Below are positions 1 to 6,565 of a stretch of 36,650 bases of DNA, piece by piece. Origin of the DNA: Burkholderiaceae bacterium (GTDB lineage: Bacteria > Pseudomonadota > Gammaproteobacteria > Burkholderiales > Burkholderiaceae); NCBI GenBank assembly GCA_947452535.1, contig CANGCM010000015.1, positions 1 through 36,650 of the forward strand, read 5' to 3'. Made by a program: the position numbers and the translations under genes. The notes under the pieces were generated by a model. It did no database searches. It was not told where the DNA came from and was given only the letters and a program-made list of their open reading frames with translations. Positions within the stretch are counted from its first letter, which is position 1; the number at the start of each line of letters is the position of its first letter.

Positions 1-746
1 AATTGTTTGTAGTTCGCAAGTGCGCCATCGACTGGATAAATGTCTTTATAGAAAGCTGCAGATTGATGGGGATTCTCGCCATAACGCATCTCTTGTACTT
101 TTTCAAATGCAAGATGCAAGGTTGTTGGATAAGCAGAGCGTTTTTGATGATCTAAATCATCTCCTAGTGAGGATAAATAATTAGCAATGGCGCCATCATA
201 TTGAGCGGTATGCGCGAATACTTTTTTAGCCAGACCAAGATTAGTCTGATAGGAAACGACGTTCTTGTTGCCTTTCATTTCCTGAAGTACTGGTGCGTAA
301 TCCTCTGGGGAGATCAACACAGTAACGTCCTGATGGTTCTTGGCAGCGGCACGCAACATCGCTGGGCCGCCAATATCGATGTTCTCAACGGCATCTTCAA
401 ATGAGCAATCTGTCTTAGCAACCGTCTCATTAAATGGGTAGAGATTAATAACGAGCATATCGATCGTACCGATGCCATGCTCTTTTAAGGCAGCCATATG
501 CTCTGGAAAATCTCTTCGAGCCAGTAAGCCACCATGCACCATCGGGTGCAATGTTTTCACCCGGCCATCAAGCATCTCTGGAAACTGAGTTAATGAAGAT
601 ACTTCTACTACCGGTAAGTGATTTTCAGCTAAGAGCTTCGCGGTACCGCCCGTAGAAATTAACTTGATACCTTGCTCATGCAAGGCTTTGGCAAAAGGGA
701 CGATGCCATTTTTATCGGAAACAGAAAGTAGAGCTGTGCGGATCAT
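1..746 (-). CDS. purH: PurH, bifunctional AICAR formyltransferase / IMP cyclohydrolase (3' part cut by window edge)
   Basis: Reading the minus strand from the ATG at 746-744 gives an open frame that runs off the window start, so about 248 N-terminal residues are visible. The protein begins [20 protein letters not shown] and continues with [30 protein letters not shown] and [14 protein letters not shown]. These are hallmarks of the methylglyoxal-synthase-like IMP cyclohydrolase domain of PurH. The formyltransferase domain lies mostly outside the window. The enzyme performs the last two steps of de novo purine synthesis in the cytoplasm. It lies 48 bp downstream of fis and is probably co-transcribed with dusB-fis. 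No clear Shine-Dalgarno sequence precedes the ATG. Truncation is due to the window, not to mutation. Confidence 0.96.
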   Translation of the reverse strand, partial: MIRTALLSVSDKNGIVPFAKALHEQGIKLISTGGTAKLLAENHLPVVEVSSLTQFPEMLDGRVKTLHPMVHGGLLARRDFPEHMAALKEHGIGTIDMLVINLYPFNETVAKTDCSFEDAVENIDIGGPAMLRAAAKNHQDVTVLISPEDYAPVLQEMKGNKNVVSYQTNLGLAKKVFAHTAQYDGAIANYLSSLGDDLDHQKRSAYPTTLHLAFEKVQEMRYGENPHQSAAFYKDIYPVDGALANYKQ

Positions 747-794
747 ATTGAGTGAATATTTCTATAAATAAAGAATTCGATATTGAGAGCTGAC

Positions 795-1034
795 TTATTT
801 CAACAGTTGGTGTTCGACTAACTTCTTATGCAAGGTATTGCGATTAATCCCCAAGTACTGAGCAGCCAAGGATTGGTTTTGATTGGCATGTTGCATGACA
901 AGTTCAAGCATGGGCTTTTCAACAACCGCTAGAACCATTGCGTACAAGTCAGATGGAGGTGTTCCTTTGAGATCATCTAGATACTGTTGTAGTTGTGTCT
1001 CAATGCATTGGGTGATGGGGTGTTTATTGGTCAT
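795..1034 (-). CDS. fis: Fis family DNA-binding protein
   Basis: This 79-residue protein is a typical short betaproteobacterial Fis. The C-terminal half (about residues 40-79) contains the helix-turn-helix with the signature SLAAQYLGINRNTLHKKL, where A-x-x-L-G-I-x-R-x-T-L is the recognition motif of the Fis/NtrC C-terminal fold. Fis is a dimeric nucleoid-associated protein that bends DNA and tunes rRNA, tRNA and growth-phase genes. The gene sits 28 bp behind dusB, the same dusB-fis pairing as in enteric bacteria, and 48 bp before purH. The N-terminal region is shorter than the 98 residues of E. coli Fis, as is usual outside Enterobacteria. Confidence 0.95.
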   Translation of the reverse strand: MTNKHPITQCIETQLQQYLDDLKGTPPSDLYAMVLAVVEKPMLELVMQHANQNQSLAAQYLGINRNTLHKKLVEHQLLK

Positions 1035-1062
1035 AGATAAAGTAAATAACTAAAAACTACAT

Positions 1063-2079
1063 TTAGGCTGCTTCTAAAAACAACAAACGATCTGAATGAG
1101 ACTTCATTTCATCAAAAAAATCATTCACCATTTGCAATTGAGTTTTGCAATCATCAGCGGTATTCATTGCCTGTCGAAATGCATGGGAGTTACGTAAGCC
1201 CTTGCAGTACCAGCCGATATGCTTGCGTGCTGTGCGTAAGCCAATATATTCGCCATAGAACTCATAGTGATCAATGAGATGGGTGTTCATAATGTCTTGA
1301 ATCTCATTGATTTGAGGTGTGGGTAACTTGCCACCAGTTTCCAGAAAATGATTGATCTCCCGAAAAATCCATGGACGTCCCTGGGCTGCTCGGCCAATCA
1401 TGATGGCATCTGCACCAGTTTCTTTTAAAACAAATGCTGCTTTTTCTGGAGTGGTGATATCTCCGTTCGCTACTACCGGAATTGCGACATGGTTCTTTAC
1501 GGCAGTGATAGTTTCGTACTCAGCTTCGCCGTGATACAAGTCTGCCCTAGTGCGACCGTGAACGGTCAGCATCGAGATGCCGGATTTTTCTGCAAGGCGA
1601 GCTATGTCGATTGCATTCTTATGCTCGCGATCCCAGCCTGTCCGAATCTTAAGAGTCACTGGAACTGCATCGGGACCTATGCCTACGGCTTGTATAACAG
1701 CTTCCAAAATTTGTTGTACCAAGGGCTCATCTCTTAAGAGTGCTGAACCAGCGGCAACATTGCACACTTTTTTAGCGGGACAACCCATATTGATATCGAT
1801 GATCTGAGCCCCATGATCGACATTCAGTTTTGCTGCTGCGGCCATCATCTGGGGATCAGCGCCGGCGATTTGAACGGCAATAGGCTTAAATTCACCTTGG
1901 TGATTAGCGCGACGCTGGGTTTTTTCACTCTTCCATAGCAGGGCATTTGAAGCAACCATTTCAGAGACGGCATAACCAGCCCCTAGTTTTTTGCATAGCT
2001 GCCGAAATGGACGATCTGTTACTCCGGCCATCGGGGCAACAAATAGTCTATTTGCTAGAAGGTGAGGACCAATCTTCAT
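1063..2079 (-). CDS. dusB: tRNA-dihydrouridine synthase DusB
   Basis: The 338-residue protein is an FMN-dependent flavoenzyme that reduces specific uridines in the tRNA D-loop. It has a TIM barrel starting with VAPMAGVTDRPFR (about residues 14-26), the catalytic cysteine in INMGCPAKKVCN (C100), KIRTGWD (about residues 144-150), and the FMN phosphate-binding MIGRAAQGRPWIF near residue 226. The C-terminal helical tRNA-binding domain includes RTARKHIGWYCKGL. Length and motif order fit DusB rather than DusA or DusC, and linkage to fis supports this. It probably heads a dusB-fis-purH transcript. The 166 bp upstream contain a perfect inverted repeat (2158-2174). Confidence 0.96.
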   Translation of the reverse strand: MKIGPHLLANRLFVAPMAGVTDRPFRQLCKKLGAGYAVSEMVASNALLWKSEKTQRRANHQGEFKPIAVQIAGADPQMMAAAAKLNVDHGAQIIDINMGCPAKKVCNVAAGSALLRDEPLVQQILEAVIQAVGIGPDAVPVTLKIRTGWDREHKNAIDIARLAEKSGISMLTVHGRTRADLYHGEAEYETITAVKNHVAIPVVANGDITTPEKAAFVLKETGADAIMIGRAAQGRPWIFREINHFLETGGKLPTPQINEIQDIMNTHLIDHYEFYGEYIGLRTARKHIGWYCKGLRNSHAFRQAMNTADDCKTQLQMVNDFFDEMKSHSDRLLFLEAA

Positions 2080-2157
2080 TTTTTATAGGCTGGGGATTTG
2101 GGGAGGGTATTTAGTACTCAGGGAAGGGTGTCACTTTAGCACAACTGGGCCAAAATC

Positions 2158-2174
2158 TGCCTAAATTTTAGGCA
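2158..2174. repeat. Perfect 17-bp inverted repeat upstream of dusB
   Basis: The sequence TGCCTAAATTTTAGGCA has two perfect 8-bp arms around one central T. It lies about 80 bp upstream of the dusB start and about 70 bp downstream of the ubiH-family stop. It is followed by no T-run in the direction of ubiH transcription, so it is not a classical terminator. It could be an operator for the dusB-fis-purH transcript. No regulator is recognised. Confidence 0.4.
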
Positions 2175-2245
2175 CAGAAATGATATCAATGTGCTGATCG
2201 AGATTAAACGGGGAGGTTTTCTGCTTTAGAGGCTATTTCAGCCAC

Positions 2246-3403
2246 TTAACGCCTACCAAACATCATTTGCCGCGCTAAGGCTGTCTTGACTGGAGGGAGC
2301 CATTGGAGGGCTGATAAAGCCAATCCTCGGCCAATCACAATGGGAAGTAAGTTGGATGTAAAGATTCTTGCCATGAAGTCGGTCAAGCCGATGGTAGCAG
2401 TGCGGTCAGCTTTGCGACTGAGAGCGTAGTCTTGCAAAGTCATGACAACAGCCGCAGCAGTTTTTTGATCCTCAGACTTAGAAAACAATGCGCTGAGTTT
2501 TTCAGCTAAGAGGTAAGCATCCCTCAGCCCAAGGTTGAGACCTTGTCCTGCCACAGGATGCAAAGTCTGAGCGGCATTGCCAATCCAGACCTCATTGTCC
2601 TGAGTAATTTCTTTGCGGTAATTCAGGCCCAACTCGTAGAGACGACGATCTTGAATTTTGAGAAATTGCCCGATGCGCGAGCCAAACTCGGCTTGCAAGC
2701 TCTTCAGAAATTCAGCATCACTTAACTGTAATCGAGCCTGTGAAGATGTTGGAGATCCGCACCAAATCAGGTTCAAAATAGTTCTGCCATGGTGACTGGG
2801 CAAAACAGCCAATGGGCCTTCAGCAGTAAAACGTTCCCATGCTTGATGGGGCTCTGCATTCTCGACTTCAACTAAGCCGACCAATGCAGATTGTTCATAG
2901 TCGCGACCAGTTTCTACCCAATCCTGGGTTTTAAATAGACCACCCTCAGCATGCACAATGCATTTTGCTTGAATATCCTTAGCATCTATATTGGCACCGA
3001 TATGTTGCCAGATGAAATTCGGGCTTTGGGTTTGAATAGTTCTTAAAGCTTGTCGTAAGGTGAGGTGAATATCACGATAGCGAATGATGTGACCTAGTGC
3101 CTCTTGCTTCAGTTCTTCACGAGTCATGAGTGCACGACCAAAGCGGCCCGCTTGTGAAACGTGTACCCGATGAATCTCAGCACATTCACTTGGCCAAGCA
3201 TGGATGGTATCAAGCAATAACTTACTGCCGTGCGATAGGGCAATGCCTCTAGTATCTGCCGCTGCTAAGTCCGCATCGTCAACGGGGTTACGGTCTAGTA
3301 AGGCAATCTTTAATTCTGGGAATTTTTGTAGGCACCATGCAGCGCAGGCAAGTCCTACTGGCCCACCGCCCTGAATCACAATATCAACGTTCTCTACTTT
3401 CAT
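2246..3403 (-). CDS. ubiH: UbiH-type FAD-dependent aromatic hydroxylase (ubiquinone biosynthesis)
   Basis: The 385-residue protein belongs to the UbiH/UbiF/COQ6 flavin monooxygenases. The N-terminal Rossmann motif is IVIQGGGPVGLACA (GxGxxG at residues 12-17). The second FAD motif is WIGNAAQTLHPVAGQGLNLG (about residues 273-292), followed by LRDAYLLAEKL. The GNAAQTLHP wording, in place of GDAAH, is what I recall from E. coli UbiH, so I favour UbiH. UbiF-like, UbiI-like or multi-site hydroxylase activity cannot be excluded from sequence alone. Such enzymes add ring hydroxyls to ubiquinone precursors at the inner membrane face. The gene follows pepP by 31 bp, an arrangement also seen in other proteobacteria (pepP-ubiH). 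Confidence 0.87.
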   Translation of the reverse strand: MKVENVDIVIQGGGPVGLACAAWCLQKFPELKIALLDRNPVDDADLAAADTRGIALSHGSKLLLDTIHAWPSECAEIHRVHVSQAGRFGRALMTREELKQEALGHIIRYRDIHLTLRQALRTIQTQSPNFIWQHIGANIDAKDIQAKCIVHAEGGLFKTQDWVETGRDYEQSALVGLVEVENAEPHQAWERFTAEGPLAVLPSHHGRTILNLIWCGSPTSSQARLQLSDAEFLKSLQAEFGSRIGQFLKIQDRRLYELGLNYRKEITQDNEVWIGNAAQTLHPVAGQGLNLGLRDAYLLAEKLSALFSKSEDQKTAAAVVMTLQDYALSRKADRTATIGLTDFMARIFTSNLLPIVIGRGLALSALQWLPPVKTALARQMMFGRR

Positions 3404-3434
3404 ATTTGGTGATCTAATTTTTTTCAGTAGCGCA

Positions 3435-4817
3435 TTAATTATTTTTCATAAGGGCTTCGATCTCATCTGCCTTGACTGGTACGCCACGAGAAATCAATTC
3501 GCATCCGGAATCGTTGACCACTGCATCATCTTCAATGCGGATACCGATATTCCAAAAGGCTGCATCAATATCATCGGCAGGGCGAACATATAAACCTGGT
3601 TCGATAGTAAGGACCATGCCCGACTTCAGTACGCGCCATGGCTTTTCTTCTGCGGGATTTTTTACCGCACGAAGGGGCTCACGATAAGAGCCGACATCGT
3701 GTACATCCATGCCTAACCAGTGTGAGGTGCGGTGCATATAGAAGCGACGATAGGCGCCAGTCTCAATCGCATTATCTAGCGAACCTAACTCGGATAATTT
3801 GAGCAGCTTTTCATCTAATAAGCCTTGGGTGAGTACTCTTAATGCCGCTTCGTGAGGTTGCATAAAAGTATTGCCTGGCTTTGTGACGGAAACGGCCGCT
3901 TCCTGCGCAGCTAAGGTAATGTCATACAGGACACGCTGTGGGCTGGAAAATTTTCCATTCACCGGAAACGTCCGAGTGATGTCCGAAGCGTAACCATCTA
4001 ATTCACAGCCGGCATCAATGAGGCAGAGCTCGCCACTGCGGAGTTCGGCATCGCTAGCGCGGTAATGCAGAATGCAAGAGTTGGCACCACCAGCAACAAT
4101 GCTGTTGTAAGCCACACTTTGCGCACCGTTATAGCGGAACTCGTGAAGTAATTCTGCCTCTAGGTGGTATTCACGCATTCCAGGTTTGCAAGCCTGCATA
4201 GCACGGATGTGGGCGCGTGCAGAAATTGCCGCAGCGTGCTGCATGATCTCAATTTCATGCGCATCTTTAAAGAGACGCATTTCATGAATCAAGCTCTCAA
4301 CGTCATGAAACTCGGAGGGTGGGTTTACGCCAGCGCGAGCTTGACCTCTCACTTGCTTCATCCAATGCCGCAAACGACGATCTGTTTCGGCGCTTTCAGA
4401 AAGACGAGCATAGACCGCTTCTTGGTCTGCCAATAACTCACTCAACTTACTATCTAGCTCGTGATTACTGTGGGCGTATTCCATTCCCAATACTTCTGGC
4501 GCAGCCTCTGGCCCTAAGCGAATACCATCCCAAATCTCACGCTCAGTATCTTTAGGTCTGCAGAACAAATGAGACTCTAACTGGGGTTGTGAGTTTGATC
4601 CTGCGATTTTCAGAACTAGGGTTGCCCCCGGCTCTTCAAAACCAGTTAGATAGAAAAAATCACTGTCATGGCGATAAGGAAATTCACTATCGCGATTGCG
4701 TGCCGCCTCCGCTGCTGTAGTCACGACGACAATGCCGCCGCCAGTTTTGGCGCAGACCTGTTTCGCCAGTTCAATTCGGCGTTGCTGGTAAATAGTAGAT
4801 TTATTCATTCGCTGCAT
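3435..4817 (-). CDS. pepP: Xaa-Pro aminopeptidase PepP (M24B)
   Basis: This 460-residue cytoplasmic metallopeptidase removes an N-terminal residue preceding proline. The N-terminal AMP_N domain (about residues 8-140) is followed by the pita-bread catalytic domain. All five dinuclear-metal ligands are present: D268 and D279 (IDAGCELDGYASDITRTFP), H366 (HRTSHWLGMDVHD), E406 (TIEPGLYV) and E429 (IGIRIEDD). The first ATG overlaps the end of murU by 17 bp and has an AAGAG sequence at good spacing. The in-frame ATG three codons later is an alternative that cannot be excluded. Translational coupling to murU is likely. Confidence 0.95.
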   Translation of the reverse strand: MQRMNKSTIYQQRRIELAKQVCAKTGGGIVVVTTAAEAARNRDSEFPYRHDSDFFYLTGFEEPGATLVLKIAGSNSQPQLESHLFCRPKDTEREIWDGIRLGPEAAPEVLGMEYAHSNHELDSKLSELLADQEAVYARLSESAETDRRLRHWMKQVRGQARAGVNPPSEFHDVESLIHEMRLFKDAHEIEIMQHAAAISARAHIRAMQACKPGMREYHLEAELLHEFRYNGAQSVAYNSIVAGGANSCILHYRASDAELRSGELCLIDAGCELDGYASDITRTFPVNGKFSSPQRVLYDITLAAQEAAVSVTKPGNTFMQPHEAALRVLTQGLLDEKLLKLSELGSLDNAIETGAYRRFYMHRTSHWLGMDVHDVGSYREPLRAVKNPAEEKPWRVLKSGMVLTIEPGLYVRPADDIDAAFWNIGIRIEDDAVVNDSGCELISRGVPVKADEIEALMKNN

Positions 4818-5520
4818 TGAGCTCTTGTAATCGTTGAGGCGTACCTACATCGTGCCACGGACCGGCATATTTTTCACCGGACACCCTATTTTCTAGAATT
4901 GCCTCTCTGAGTAGTGGGGCTAGCTTGGCAGGAGAACCAATTTCTAAATTCTGAAATAGGTCTTGGTGGTAAAGGCCAATTCCGGAAAAGGTAAGCTTTT
5001 CAGCGCCATCTTGAGACTCATTGGATATCTGTGAGCCTTTGAGGTAAAAATCTCCCTCAGGGTGCTGTACTGGGTTTGGAACCATTAAAAGGTAGGCCAA
5101 AGGCTTTTTTGACATACTACGCAAGGCAGAAACTTGATCCAAGAGTTGCTGAATCGGTAGGCCTGGACTAAAGACATCACCATTGATGACTAGAAAATAG
5201 TCACTTGGGTTTAGGAGTGGTAGTGCCTTGCGAATACCTCCTGCAGTTTCTAGAGCGCTGACTTCCGGGGAGTAAGTAATCCTGACTCTAAATTGACTGC
5301 CATCCCCCAAGGCTTCCTCGATCTTCCTCCCAAGCCAAGCATGGTTAATCACGACCTCTTGAATACCTGCTGCACCCAATGCCTCTAAATGCCATGCGAG
5401 TAAGGATTTATTGTTGATGGTGAGTAGTGGCTTAGGTAGCTTATCCGTCAAAGGACGCATGCGCTCACCTCGACCAGCGGCCAGTAATAAGCAGGGAATA
5501 GAACTGCGCTGATTCATCAT
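4801..5520 (-). CDS. murU: N-acetylmuramate-1-phosphate uridylyltransferase MurU
   Basis: The 239-residue protein is a sugar-phosphate nucleotidyltransferase. The nucleotide-binding signature LLLAAGRGERMRPLTDKLPK begins near residue 11. It is followed by VVINHAWLG, a metal-binding aspartate in VINGDVFSPG (D115), and the C-terminal GPWHDVGTPQRLQELN. Generic annotation would be mannose-1-phosphate guanylyltransferase-like. The immediately upstream sugar kinase (10 bp gap) and the divergent lptD-surA operon reproduce the Pseudomonas amgK-murU locus, so MurU (UDP-MurNAc from MurNAc-1-P) is the best call. Together with AmgK this is the anabolic recycling route for cell-wall sugars, which bypasses de novo, fosfomycin-sensitive UDP-MurNAc synthesis. 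Confidence 0.88.
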   Translation of the reverse strand: MMNQRSSIPCLLLAAGRGERMRPLTDKLPKPLLTINNKSLLAWHLEALGAAGIQEVVINHAWLGRKIEEALGDGSQFRVRITYSPEVSALETAGGIRKALPLLNPSDYFLVINGDVFSPGLPIQQLLDQVSALRSMSKKPLAYLLMVPNPVQHPEGDFYLKGSQISNESQDGAEKLTFSGIGLYHQDLFQNLEIGSPAKLAPLLREAILENRVSGEKYAGPWHDVGTPQRLQELNAANE

Positions 5521-5530
5521 GAATTAATCA

Positions 5531-6532
5531 TTATTTCTGAGTTGGGCGCGTTGATTCCAGAATGCGTGCCAACGGTTTTAATTCAATATAGCGGTTGGCA
5601 GTGGCAATCGCATACTCGAGTACTAATGGAATGTCTTTGAGATAAGCATCTTTACCATCACGATGAGATAGCCTTGAAAAAATACCCAATACCTTAAGAT
5701 GGCGTTGCAAGCCCATCCACTCAAAGTCTCGATAAAACTGCCCAAAGTCATTTGGCATTGGTAAGCCAGCTTGACGACCTTCTTCCCAAAATTTAATGAC
5801 CCAATCTATGATGCGCTCCTCCGGCCATGCAATATAAGCATCGCGCCACAGTGACGCTGCGTCATAAGTAATGGGACCATATACTGCATCTTGAAAATCG
5901 ATGACACCGGGATTATTTTCTTTGGTTACCATGAGATTGCGTGAATGATAATCACGATGAACGAAGACTTTCGCCTGAGCTAAATTATTTTGAATGATGA
6001 GTGCGTAGGCTTGTTTGATTTGAGAATCTTGAAGATCTGTTAATTTCATTTGGAGATGCTTCTTTAGATACCACTCCGGAAATAAATCCAATTCGCGTTG
6101 CAAGAGCGCTTCATCATAGTTTGGTAATACATCTGGTTTGCTTGCTAGTTGCATCTGCACTAAAGCATGGGTTGCATCCTGATATAGGCGATTGGCACTC
6201 TCATTATTGAGTTCCTCAAGGTAAGTTTTAGTGCCAAGATCATTAAGCAATAAAAATCCCTCGACAAGATTTTTTTCTAGAATTATAGGGACGTTTAAAT
6301 TAGCGTTTTTGAGCAATAAATCGACCTTAATAAAGGCATCTAAGGGCTCATGTTGGGGTGGGGCATCCATCACAATCAAAGTCGGAAAATTCGGGTTTTT
6401 GGACGCAATCCTAAAATACCGCCTAAAGCTGGCATCTGCCGAGGCAGCGGCTAAAGTGGGGAGATCTAATTGCCAGTTAGGTTCAAGGCCTTTTAGCCAG
6501 TTGCGAAGGGTGTCTAAGCGAGAGTCAGTCAT
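5531..6532 (-). CDS. amgK: N-acetylmuramate/N-acetylglucosamine anomeric kinase AmgK
   Basis: This is an aminoglycoside-phosphotransferase-fold kinase of 333 residues when started at the ATG 6532-6530 (MTDSRLDTLRNWL). Motifs include ASADASFRRYFRI near the N-terminus, which resembles an ATP-binding loop, the catalytic VFVHRDYHSRNLMV (H192, R193, D194) and metal-binding VIDFQDAVYGP (D212). An in-frame ATG at 6574 would add 14 residues. It would also overlap the start of divergent lptD, and its N-terminus does not look conserved, so I prefer the inner start. AmgK phosphorylates recycled MurNAc or GlcNAc at C1 and MurU then makes the UDP-sugar. A TATTAT -10-like box lies 11 bp upstream of the chosen start. 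Confidence 0.88.
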   Translation of the reverse strand: MTDSRLDTLRNWLKGLEPNWQLDLPTLAAASADASFRRYFRIASKNPNFPTLIVMDAPPQHEPLDAFIKVDLLLKNANLNVPIILEKNLVEGFLLLNDLGTKTYLEELNNESANRLYQDATHALVQMQLASKPDVLPNYDEALLQRELDLFPEWYLKKHLQMKLTDLQDSQIKQAYALIIQNNLAQAKVFVHRDYHSRNLMVTKENNPGVIDFQDAVYGPITYDAASLWRDAYIAWPEERIIDWVIKFWEEGRQAGLPMPNDFGQFYRDFEWMGLQRHLKVLGIFSRLSHRDGKDAYLKDIPLVLEYAIATANRYIELKPLARILESTRPTQK

Positions 6533-6541
6533 GGTCGATTC

Positions 6542-6550
6542 GTATAATAA
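6542..6550. promoter_or_regulatory. Overlapping divergent -10 boxes for lptD and amgK
   Basis: Between the two divergent start codons (33 bp apart) lies GTATAATAA. On the plus strand it gives a perfect TATAAT (6543-6548), 17 bp before the lptD ATG. On the minus strand it gives TATTAT/TTATAC, about 11 bp before the amgK ATG. No good -35 is visible for either direction. If used, the leaders would be only about 10 and 5 nt. This is an inference from hexamer similarity only. Confidence 0.45.
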
Positions 6551-6565
6551 GGCGGGTCTGGATCT

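Noticed and set aside
3435..4817. Possible frameshift or start error at the pepP/murU junction
   Set aside because: The 17-bp overlap is explained by translational coupling, and both proteins are full length with all catalytic residues.
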